This document shows positions 8,024-13,243 of a stretch of 13,243 nt of DNA, one piece after another; the first letter of the stretch is position 1, and each line of letters starts with the position of its first letter. The translations under genes and the position numbers were made by a program. Below the pieces are notes generated by a model. The model searched no databases. It saw nothing but the letters and a program-made list of their open reading frames with translations, and had not been told where the DNA came from. Source of the DNA: Dehalococcoidia bacterium UBA6808 (lineage in GTDB: Bacteria > Chloroflexota > Dehalococcoidia > GIF9 > UBA5629); the NCBI GenBank assembly GCA_002452695.1, contig DKFA01000088.1, positions 1-13,243 of the forward strand. The letters run 5' to 3'.

Positions 8024-8149
8024 CAGTTCGGCATGGGCCTTCTTCAACCATTGCGGGATATCGATCTTTTGCGGACATCTCTCCACGCGCTCGCGGCACT
8101 CTTTGCCCTGTCCGCCCTCTACTTTTCTTTCAAACAGGTGAAAGCCATG
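8024..8149 (-). pseudogene. Decayed 4Fe-4S tail, resembling the C-terminus of ferredoxin-type aldo/keto reductases
   Basis: The minus-strand frame reads ERVERCPQKIDIPQWLKKAH and continues AEL. This matches the pattern C-x2-C-x2-C-x3-CPxxIxIP that ends iron-sulfur aldo/keto reductases and related ferredoxin-like tails. Only the second and fourth cysteines survive (codons at 8098-8096 and 8077-8075). The first position is GGC (8107-8105) and the third is CGC (8095-8093), each one base from TGC. No upstream catalytic barrel is present: the frame is closed by a TAG within about 60 bases and no conserved start is seen. I therefore read it as a gene relic. The motif match is by eye on a short stretch, so chance resemblance is possible. 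Confidence 0.45.
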
Positions 8150-8171
8150 CGATAAAAGAAAACGGCCGGCT

Positions 8172-8225
8172 GCCTGATAAAGCTCAAACAGGACTCTTGT
8201 CTATCAGGCGCTGGTGTAGTAATAT
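8172..8225 (+). promoter_or_regulatory. Inverted repeat overlapping a possible promoter of the AcuC-like gene
   Basis: GCCTGATA (8172-8179) and TATCAGGC (8202-8209) form a perfect 8-bp inverted repeat with 22 bases between. A weak promoter, TTGTCT (8197-8202) and TAATAT (8220-8225) with a 17-base spacer, starts within the right arm. The arrangement would suit an operator, or a simple stem-loop. It lies 39 bases upstream of the TTG start. Each promoter box matches consensus at only four of six positions. Confidence 0.35.
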
Positions 8226-8264
8226 TGCCCCATCTGTCAATTAAATATAGAGAGGAGGTCCCCC

Positions 8265-9395
8265 TTGACTATAGCCATTCTCTATAGCGACGGACTCCGG
8301 GAATATGATTTTGGACCGGGTCATCCTTTTCGTGGCGACCGTTACGAGCTATTTACAGGCTTCCTCAAGCAACGTGTGCCTGAGAAAGGCAACTACCAGT
8401 TTGTCAAAGCTCAGCCCGCAACCGACAATGACCTGCTACAGATCTGCAGCCAGGACTACATAAATTTTTCCCGGGATTATTTTAAAGCAGCGCACAAAGG
8501 CGATCTGGACCATGTGAAATTCGGCCTTTACCAGAGCATGGACAACATGCCTTTCGAAACCCCGGGCAACATTGAAGAAGCGGCCCGGCTGATCATCGGC
8601 CAGGCCAGGATGGGTTGCGACCTCGTGCAGCAGGGCAAATACAAGGTCGCAGTCTCAGTCGGGGGCGGCATGCACCACGCGCGGGCTTCATTCGGCGAAG
8701 GGTTTTGCATCTATAACGATGTAGCCTACGCCGCCCGATACCTGATGCAGGAGTATAAGCTCAGCAGGATTGCCGTTATCGACACCGATGCCCACGCTGG
8801 CAATGGCACTGCAGAGTATTTTTACAACGATCCCCGTGTCCTTTTCATCGACATGCACCAGGACCCCCACACCCTCTATCCCGGGACCGGGTTCGCGAGC
8901 GATATCGGCTCGGGCGAAGGTAAGGGGTTTACCGTTAATATTCCCCTGCCTGCCAATGCCGCGTTCGATTCTTACTACAGCATCTTCGGAGAAATCGTTG
9001 AACCGCTGGTAAGGGAGTTCAAACCGCAGTTTATCATCCGTAACGGCGGCTCGGACCCACACTCTGATGATGGATTGACCGACCTTGGTCTGCCTGTGCG
9101 GGGGTTCCGTATGATCGGGGAAAGGGTCAAAAGCCTGGCGGATGAAGTCTGTGGCGGCAAAGAGCTCGACTTAATCGCATCCGGCTACAACAAGCGGGTA
9201 CTGCCCTATTGCTGGCTGGCGCTGATATCCGGACTGGCTGGCTGGAATACCGAGGTGGAAGAGCCAGAACCAGCCACCCGTAAATTCCACAAGGATCCAG
9301 CCTATGCCCAGACCAAGCTGGTGGAATCAGAGATCAAGAGCACTTTAAAACCGTACTGGAAATGCTTCCAGCCGCGCACCCCTGGACAAATTTAG
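8265..9395 (+). CDS. Histone-deacetylase-family protein (AcuC-like lysine deacylase)
   Basis: A 376-residue zinc hydrolase of the arginase/deacetylase fold. The N-terminus ILYSDGLREYDFGPGHPF (5-22) is family-typical and fixes the start at the TTG, which follows an excellent GAGGAGG (8252-8258). Catalytic features are the His137-His138 pair in GGGMHHARASFGEGFCIYND, zinc ligands Asp175 and His177 in DTDAHAGNG, the third ligand Asp264 in NGGSDPHSDD, and the transition-state tyrosine Tyr308 in SGYN. All active-site residues are present. Such proteins remove acetyl or other acyl groups from lysine or small amines. In Bacillus subtilis AcuC deacetylates and reactivates acetyl-CoA synthetase; here an acyl-CoA synthetase gene follows after 47 bases, so it is a plausible substrate (inference). 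The GGGMHH motif in place of RPPGHH, and an extended C-terminus (about 320-376), set it apart from the second deacetylase in this window. Confidence 0.92.
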   Translation: MTIAILYSDGLREYDFGPGHPFRGDRYELFTGFLKQRVPEKGNYQFVKAQPATDNDLLQICSQDYINFSRDYFKAAHKGDLDHVKFGLYQSMDNMPFETPGNIEEAARLIIGQARMGCDLVQQGKYKVAVSVGGGMHHARASFGEGFCIYNDVAYAARYLMQEYKLSRIAVIDTDAHAGNGTAEYFYNDPRVLFIDMHQDPHTLYPGTGFASDIGSGEGKGFTVNIPLPANAAFDSYYSIFGEIVEPLVREFKPQFIIRNGGSDPHSDDGLTDLGLPVRGFRMIGERVKSLADEVCGGKELDLIASGYNKRVLPYCWLALISGLAGWNTEVEEPEPATRKFHKDPAYAQTKLVESEIKSTLKPYWKCFQPRTPGQI

Positions 9396-9419
9396 ATAAT
9401 TTAAGTAAAATCTAAGTAA
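9392..9419. repeat. AT-rich repeat between the deacetylase and ligase genes
   Basis: TAAGTAA occurs twice (9402-9408 and 9413-9419) with an 11-base period, about one helical turn. TTAGAT (9392-9397) and ATCTAA (9410-9415) form an overlapping inverted repeat. The patch is strikingly AT-rich compared with the genes around it and lies just before the ligase ribosome binding site. It may be a protein-binding site or simply low-complexity spacer. Confidence 0.3.
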
Positions 9420-9442
9420 TTTTGCACTGAGGAGGTAGAGGA

Positions 9443-11056
9443 ATGAACCTTGGCAGTCTGGGACAGGACAACATCGCTCGTTTCGGTGAATATGAAAAAA
9501 TCTATTTTGAGGGGAAGTGGTATACCAATGTGGAAATGGAAAGGGAGAGCAACCGACTGGGCAATGCCCTAAAATCGCTGGGGGTCCAGCGCGGCGATCG
9601 AGTAGCCATTCAGATGCCCAACAGCCCTGTAGTGCTATGGTCTTTTCCGGCCATCTATAAAATTGGCGCCGTAGCAGTTCCTATGAACCCCTTGCTCCGA
9701 CCTGACCAGGCATCCTACATTTTCCAGAACAGCGGCGCCAAAGTCGCCATTACCAGCCCGGAATTTGCGCCCTGGGTAGTATCTGCCCAAAAACAGGCGC
9801 CCGACCTCAAACACATCATCTGCACCGAGAAGGATGATGTCGCAGGTACGATCGGATACCAACGTCTGATAAGCGGACAGCCTGATATGCTGGATATCAC
9901 GGAGACCGACTACGACGACCTGGCCGCGCTGATCTATACAGCCGGCACAACCGGCCCCAGCAAAGGGGTTATGCATACACATCTCAGCCTGTACTTGACC
10001 GCGACAGGCTGCGCAGACTTTATGTTACGCTACCGCAGTATCTCACTGGAAGCCAGGAGCAGCATGTTCGACGTCAGAACACATCAGGTAAGCGAGACGC
10101 ACCAGATAGTGAATGGCGCCAGCCGTTTGGCTTTGAGTCTGCTCGTATTGCCGGTGTCCCACTCCTTCGGCCTGGGCATTTCACTGATGGACACATTGGG
10201 AGCTAACAGAAGCATCGTTATGAAATGGTTCAACCCGGAAGAAGCACTAAAACTAATTCATAATTTCCGCGTTACCGATTTTGCAGGCGTGCCGGCCATG
10301 TACATTATGATGCTTAACCACCCGGACTTCGATAAATACGACCTCACCAGCCTGCAACAATGCGGCTGCGGGGCAGCGCCGTTGCCGCCCGAAATCGGTA
10401 AAGAATGGAAAAGACGCACAGGCATTGATATCATTGAAGGCTGGGGCATGACCGAGACGGCCGCCTTAACCTGCGGCAATATCCCCAACCGGCCACCCAA
10501 GTACGGCTCCATCGGCGTATGCATGATCAAGGCCGATACCATGAAGATATTTGACGACAACGATAGGGAACTGCCCCCCAACCACACGGGCGAGCTGGTT
10601 GTGAAAGGCCCGACCCTCATGAAGGGTTACTGGAACATGCCCGGCGAAACAGCGGCTGCCCTGAGAAACGGCTGGCTGCACACAGGCGATGTGGGATACA
10701 CGGATGAAGAAGGTTATTTCTATGTCACCGACCGCAAGAAGGATATCATTATCAGAGGCGGCGAAAATGTCTCACCGAGCGAGGTCGAGGAGGTACTGCT
10801 GGAAATCCCGCAAATAGCAGACGCCGGGGTGATAGGCATACCCGACAGCATTTACGGAGAAGAGATCAAAGCTTATTGCGTGCTGAAGAAGGATGAGACC
10901 ATCGGCGAAGAAGCGATCATAGCTTACTGCAAACAAAAGCTGCCCGGATTCAAAGTGCCCAAACAGGTAAAGATCATCGATATGCTGCCTAAGAATCTGC
11001 TGGGGAAACTGCTGAGGGCTGAGCTGCGCAAGATGGACAGGGAGAAGTCAGCCTGA
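9443..11056 (+). CDS. AMP-forming acyl-CoA synthetase/ligase (ANL superfamily)
   Basis: A 537-residue adenylating enzyme that activates a carboxylate with ATP to an acyl-AMP and then forms the CoA thioester. Core motifs are YTAGTTGPSKGV (165-176, P-loop), LPVSHSFGLG (236-245), GWGMTE (333-338), TGD (414-416), DRKKDIIIRGGENVSPSEVE (430-449, hinge and CoA region) and PKNLLGK (516-522), where Lys522 is the catalytic lysine. Lysine at this position is the residue known to be acetylated to switch off acetyl-CoA synthetases and related ligases. A roughly 30-residue segment after the P-loop (about 196-226) looks lineage-specific. The N-terminus lacks the long extension of acetyl-CoA synthetase, so the substrate may be a medium- or long-chain or aromatic acid; it cannot be read from sequence. 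The ATG follows GAGGAGGTAGAGG. Confidence 0.93.
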   Translation: MNLGSLGQDNIARFGEYEKIYFEGKWYTNVEMERESNRLGNALKSLGVQRGDRVAIQMPNSPVVLWSFPAIYKIGAVAVPMNPLLRPDQASYIFQNSGAKVAITSPEFAPWVVSAQKQAPDLKHIICTEKDDVAGTIGYQRLISGQPDMLDITETDYDDLAALIYTAGTTGPSKGVMHTHLSLYLTATGCADFMLRYRSISLEARSSMFDVRTHQVSETHQIVNGASRLALSLLVLPVSHSFGLGISLMDTLGANRSIVMKWFNPEEALKLIHNFRVTDFAGVPAMYIMMLNHPDFDKYDLTSLQQCGCGAAPLPPEIGKEWKRRTGIDIIEGWGMTETAALTCGNIPNRPPKYGSIGVCMIKADTMKIFDDNDRELPPNHTGELVVKGPTLMKGYWNMPGETAAALRNGWLHTGDVGYTDEEGYFYVTDRKKDIIIRGGENVSPSEVEEVLLEIPQIADAGVIGIPDSIYGEEIKAYCVLKKDETIGEEAIIAYCKQKLPGFKVPKQVKIIDMLPKNLLGKLLRAELRKMDREKSA

Positions 11057-11072
11057 GACTGGGAAGACCAGG

Positions 11073-11115
11073 AGTGTCTTGAATAGAATAAACACTGGTA
11101 TAATAGGAAGACACT
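11073..11115 (+). promoter_or_regulatory. Extended -10 promoter framed by an 8-bp inverted repeat
   Basis: TGGTATAAT (11096-11104) is a perfect extended -10 element. It sits between AGTGTCTT (11073-11080) and AAGACACT (11108-11115), a perfect 8-bp inverted repeat with a 27-base centre. The right arm covers the expected transcription start (about 11111). The element lies 17 bases after the ligase stop and about 33 before the MoaB-like gene, so it probably drives that gene and could be an operator. Confidence 0.45.
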
Positions 11116-11165
11116 GATAACGTCCCATTCATTGCAGGAGGTCTTACACGCACAAAGCCGGCATA

Positions 11166-11618
11166 TTGATTATCAAGCTCAAAGGCTCCGACCGGGAACA
11201 AGTCAACGCCTGCAGCGACATTATCAGTAAAGCCTTGCACCGCATCAGGGTGACAATAACACACAACGAAGATGTGCAGGCGCACGAAGCTGCCGTAGCC
11301 AATACGCTGGCTTTATGGGCGGACAGCGATGAAGTCGATTTCATCATCACCAGTGGCGGAACCGGATTGGGCCCCGATGATGTCACACCCGACGCGACAC
11401 GTTCGGTGATAGACAGGGAAGTACCCGGGCTGGCCGAGATCATGCGCCTGGACGGATTCAAAAAGCATCATTCAGCCATACTCAGCAGGGCTGTTGTGGG
11501 GATTCGCGGCAGATGTATGATTTTCAACCTGCCGGGCAACCCGGGCGCAGTAGAAGAGTATATGGAGCTGCTACTGCCCATCATCCCGCATGCAGTCGAT
11601 GAGGTGCAGTCCGCATAA
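11166..11618 (+). CDS. MoaB/MogA-family molybdopterin-binding protein, start uncertain (possibly ACG at 11148)
   Basis: The 150 residues from the TTG at 11166 contain the family core: IITSGGTGLGPDDVTPDATR (60-79), IDREVPGLAEIMR (82-94), ILSRAVVGIRGR (104-115) and FNLPGNPGAVEEYMELLLPI (119-138). MogA/MoaB proteins adenylylate or bind molybdopterin in molybdenum-cofactor synthesis. The start is problematic. The TTG would begin inside the first beta strand and lies 24 bases after the only good ribosome binding site, AGGAGG (11136-11141). The same frame is open further upstream and reads THKAGILIIK from an ACG at 11148, the right distance from that site and matching the usual N-terminus, giving 156 residues. 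I give the conventional start but think ACG is at least as likely. The segment after the first strand (KLKGSDREQVNACSD) lacks the usual SDR-x-S-x-G-x3-D-x-SG motif, so the protein is divergent or partly degenerate. Confidence 0.82.
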   Translation: MIIKLKGSDREQVNACSDIISKALHRIRVTITHNEDVQAHEAAVANTLALWADSDEVDFIITSGGTGLGPDDVTPDATRSVIDREVPGLAEIMRLDGFKKHHSAILSRAVVGIRGRCMIFNLPGNPGAVEEYMELLLPIIPHAVDEVQSA

Positions 11619-11713
11619 GCAATAATCATTCAGTTCGCCATAATGGGACTGCCGGAGCTATCAAGCCGGATTGGACTTGCTTTAATCTTATTTCGGCTTT
11701 AAGGAGGACCGCC

Positions 11714-11785
11714 ATGCAGTTAGGCGCCGGCACAATCGTAGCTATCGTTAATTTTATTTATTCTGGCCCTGGCAGGCTATGGTGA
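11714..11785 (+). CDS. Tiny ORF with strong ribosome binding site, possibly a frameshifted small membrane protein
   Basis: An ATG at 11714 follows TAAGGAGGA (11700-11708) at ideal spacing. The ORF encodes 23 residues, MQLGAGTIVAIVNFIYSGPG then RLW, and stops at 11783-11785, just inside the terminator stem. A shift of one base near the TTAATTTTATTT run (about 11750) would join MQLGAGTIVAIV to ILFILALAGYGEEG in the next frame. That would be a single hydrophobic helix with a short charged tail, typical of small membrane proteins. It could be a genuine short peptide, a decayed gene, or a sequencing error in the T-rich run. No family is recognised. Confidence 0.3.
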   Translation: MQLGAGTIVAIVNFIYSGPGRLW

Positions 11786-11816
11786 AGAAGGGCGGGCAAA
11801 ATGCCCGCCCTTCTTC
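11784..11816. terminator. Perfect 15-bp hairpin between convergent genes, probable bidirectional terminator
   Basis: GAAGAAGGGCGGGCA (11784-11798) pairs perfectly with TGCCCGCCCTTCTTC (11802-11816) around an AAA loop. The inner 8 pairs are almost all G-C. The lower stem reads TTCTTC on the plus strand and no long T-run follows on either strand, so it is not a textbook terminator. Its place between the plus-strand MoaB-like/tiny ORF pair and the 3' end of the minus-strand deacetylase (stop at 11832-11830) makes two-way termination the natural reading. Confidence 0.72.
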
Positions 11817-11829
11817 ATTCAAGCAGATC

Positions 11830-12579
11830 TCAGGTCATACCGTCCAAAAAGGCCCTAACATTCTTACCAAGCACGTTGTGGTTATAGCCTCCTTCCAGCA
11901 CGCCGAAGCACCGGCCGCTGCAATTGGCCAGCGAGTATCGCCTGACCTCTTTTCCGATCAGATTGTAATCCTCCGTGGTCAGCAGGCCACCCCAATCTTC
12001 CACATGACGGTCGAAGCCGGCTGAGACGGCAATAATGTCCGCCTTTGTCTGCGACAGGAAACGGCTCACATGCGCTATGAACTCCTCCCTGTGGCTGTCC
12101 TCCGGGTGAAAATAGATCACGTTTTTATTATTGGCGAAGATATTGGAAGTGCCATCGCCGTAATGCAGGTCGAAATCGAGTACCAGCGCCGAACTTATCT
12201 TGTTTTCCCTCAGTAACCGTGAGATGGCGATCGCGATGTTGTTGAAGAAGCAGAAGCCCCAGCAACTGTCAGCACTGGCGTGATGGCCCGGCGGCCTGAT
12301 CAGAGCAAATGAGGGCTCGCCGTCAAAGGCCCGTTCTGCCGCTTCGATGGCCCCACCCACCGCCAGCAAGGCCATTTCAAACACGTCATTGTTCCGGCTG
12401 ACGCCTGCGATATGCATGTCGCTATGGCATAGCCGGATATCATCCAGCGACGCTGCGGCAGGTTCAATGATCTCAAAACCTATGATTTCCCTGACAATTG
12501 CTTCCATGCGGCCCGGGGCCGCAGCCTGATCGTTGTCATAGACCTGCGTAGAGCGCTTGTGATAGATAACCTTCATCAT
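11830..12579 (-). CDS. Short histone-deacetylase-family protein
   Basis: A 249-residue member of the arginase/deacetylase fold, much shorter than the 376-residue homologue upstream. All catalytic residues are visible: RPPGHHA (95-101, His99 and His100), GFCFFNN (108-114), DFDLHYGDGT (135-144, zinc ligands Asp137 and His139), SAGFDRH (186-192, Asp190) and EGGYN (229-233, Tyr232). Between the strand NVIYFH (153-158) and the helix EEFIAHVSRF (165-174) it lacks the usual glycine-rich loop with NIPLP that helps line the substrate channel. It may therefore act on a different or bulkier acyl substrate. Two ATGs (12579 and 12576) follow GGGAGGA; the second has better spacing. The gene converges on the terminator at 11784-11816 and diverges from the membrane protein at 12717. 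Confidence 0.9.
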   Translation of the reverse strand: MMKVIYHKRSTQVYDNDQAAAPGRMEAIVREIIGFEIIEPAAASLDDIRLCHSDMHIAGVSRNNDVFEMALLAVGGAIEAAERAFDGEPSFALIRPPGHHASADSCWGFCFFNNIAIAISRLLRENKISSALVLDFDLHYGDGTSNIFANNKNVIYFHPEDSHREEFIAHVSRFLSQTKADIIAVSAGFDRHVEDWGGLLTTEDYNLIGKEVRRYSLANCSGRCFGVLEGGYNHNVLGKNVRAFLDGMT

Positions 12580-12620
12580 GTCCTCCCGTATCTGATAATT
12601 CCACAGACCCCACCATGTAA

Positions 12621-12674
12621 ATTATATCGTTGCTCACGCCATATTTGAACATCCCGAATAACGGGTGCTATATT
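12621..12674. promoter_or_regulatory. Divergent promoters with overlapping -35 boxes
   Basis: On the plus strand TTGAAC (12645-12650) and TATATT (12669-12674), 18 bases apart, point to the membrane protein at 12717. On the minus strand TTCAAA (12649-12644) and TATAAT (12626-12621), 17 bases apart, point to the short deacetylase. The two -35 boxes share the same five bases, so polymerase could serve only one side at a time. A CCCG-AATAA-CGGG dyad (12653-12665) lies in the plus-strand spacer. Confidence 0.45.
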
Positions 12675-12716
12675 GAATCTATATAGTCCTGCAGACGGCA
12701 GCAAAGGGAGGTCAGC

Positions 12717-13178
12717 ATGTTTTCCAAGGAATGGTTTATCTACGTATTCGGGCGCTGGATACTTCTTTCCGGCATTGCCGGCGCTTCCCTGCAAGTGTTG
12801 CTGCGGGGACAGCTCGGCATACCGGACTTCCCGGCTTTTCTACTCAACCAGCTCATGCTGGCCTGTGTTTTCTGGTACGTGGACAAATATATCTTTCAGC
12901 GCCACCTGGGCAAGGTCAAGGAGCTTTTCCGCTTCCCCCGCATTAAGGGACAGTTCGATACAAAACGTGAATTCGATAAGATTAGCGAGGAATATAACCA
13001 GCTGGCAGAGGACTTTCAGAAAGATCCTGATCATCCCCAGGTCTGGTTGCACCGCTTCCTGGATCTGTACCATTCCATTGATATGATGGAACGCGTGCTG
13101 CGCGACCGTGGCATCGATGTAGACAGGGAGTACAACAACATCCTGAAAGATAACCGAAGGCGGGGACTATACGAATAA
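12717..13178 (+). CDS. Conserved-looking two-helix membrane protein of unknown function
   Basis: I do not recognise this 153-residue protein. It starts at an ATG after GGGAGG (12706-12711). Two hydrophobic segments (about residues 7-29 and 39-60) probably cross the membrane as a hairpin, separated by a short loop with GIPDFP (34-39). The rest (about 61-153) is charged, helical and soluble-looking, with KREFDKISEEYNQLAEDFQK (83-102) and a helix around HRFLDLYHSIDMMERVLRDR (112-131). The positive-inside rule, with K/R-rich stretches after the second helix, suggests the large tail is cytoplasmic. Base composition resembles its neighbours. It is divergent from the short deacetylase and shares a promoter region with it, which hints at, but does not show, a link. 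No terminator is visible in the 65 bases after it. Confidence 0.8.
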   Translation: MFSKEWFIYVFGRWILLSGIAGASLQVLLRGQLGIPDFPAFLLNQLMLACVFWYVDKYIFQRHLGKVKELFRFPRIKGQFDTKREFDKISEEYNQLAEDFQKDPDHPQVWLHRFLDLYHSIDMMERVLRDRGIDVDREYNNILKDNRRRGLYE

Positions 13179-13243
13179 AACAAGCTATACTGAGCGGTAA
13201 AAATTGGGCAGCTTAAAAGTAAATTTCAATGAAAGGACAAACC

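Larger units (their letters stand above)
7962..8264. other. 303-base gap between hisB and the deacetylase gene
   Basis: No intact gene is convincing here. The stretch holds a minus-strand relic of an iron-sulfur protein tail (8024-8149), then an 8-bp inverted repeat and a possible promoter for the downstream gene (8172-8225), and finally the ribosome binding site of the TTG-started deacetylase. I see no factor-independent terminator after hisB. Confidence 0.6.

Noticed and set aside
8033..8155. Plus-strand 40-codon ORF with a hydrophobic middle (MGLLQPLRDIDLLRTSLHAL and onward)
   Set aside because: It has no ribosome binding site and lies exactly antisense to the recognisable iron-sulfur relic, so it is most likely a shadow.
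1..13243. CRISPR arrays, tRNA or rRNA genes, insertion sequences and attachment sites
   Set aside because: I saw no regular spaced repeats, no tRNA cloverleaf or TTC-loop pattern, no transposase and no long terminal inverted repeats by eye.
13227..13243. ATG near the right edge (at 13230) as a new gene start
   Set aside because: Too few bases remain to judge, there is no upstream ribosome binding site, and AAAGGA could instead belong to a gene starting beyond the window.

Overview
The window looks like part of a moderately high-GC bacterial chromosome. Genes are tightly packed, Shine-Dalgarno sequences are often strong (GGAGG-like), and one gene clearly uses a TTG start. A HisZ-dependent histidine operon, a stomatin/NfeD pair and histone-deacetylase-family genes beside an acyl-CoA ligase would fit an anaerobic bacterium, perhaps of the Chloroflexota/Dehalococcoidia type. 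That placement is a guess from gene content; no rRNA or other taxonomic marker is present.

Layout. (1) 1-2066, minus strand: a membrane-quality-control pair, an NfeD/ClpP-type membrane serine protease followed by a slipin (stomatin/SPFH protein) that runs off the left edge. (2) 2286-7961, plus strand: a five-gene histidine block hisZ-hisG-hisD-hisC-hisB. The first four genes overlap end to start (11, 4 and 8 bases) and hisB follows after 38 bases with its own strong ribosome binding site. A TTGAAG/TAGAAT promoter lies just upstream of hisZ. HisG is unusual: it is a tandem fusion of two HisG units whose active-site motifs have decayed in complementary ways. (3) 7962-8264: a 303-base gap. On the minus strand it holds what looks like the decayed iron-sulfur tail of an aldo/keto-reductase-type gene; on the plus strand it holds an inverted repeat and a possible promoter. 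(4) 8265-11056, plus strand: an AcuC-like histone-deacetylase-family protein and an AMP-forming acyl-CoA synthetase, an arrangement that recalls acuC/acsA. (5) 11148-11816: a MoaB/MogA-like molybdopterin protein with an odd start region, a tiny ORF with a strong ribosome binding site, and a perfect 15-bp terminator hairpin. (6) 11830-12579, minus strand: a second, unusually short deacetylase-family protein that converges on that terminator. (7) 12717-13178, plus strand: a two-helix membrane protein of unknown function, divergent from the deacetylase, the two sharing an overlapping promoter region. The last 65 bases hold no recognisable gene.

How the genes work together. HisZ and the double HisG should form the first, feedback-regulated step of histidine synthesis; HisB, HisC and HisD carry out three later steps. 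hisA, hisF, hisH and hisI are not in the window. The two deacetylase-family proteins flank an acyl-CoA synthetase that keeps the lysine normally controlled by acylation, so a reversible lysine-acylation circuit is a reasonable hypothesis. The most noteworthy items are the tandem HisG, the deacetylase/ligase neighbourhood, the possible ACG start of the MoaB-like gene and the relic iron-sulfur tail.
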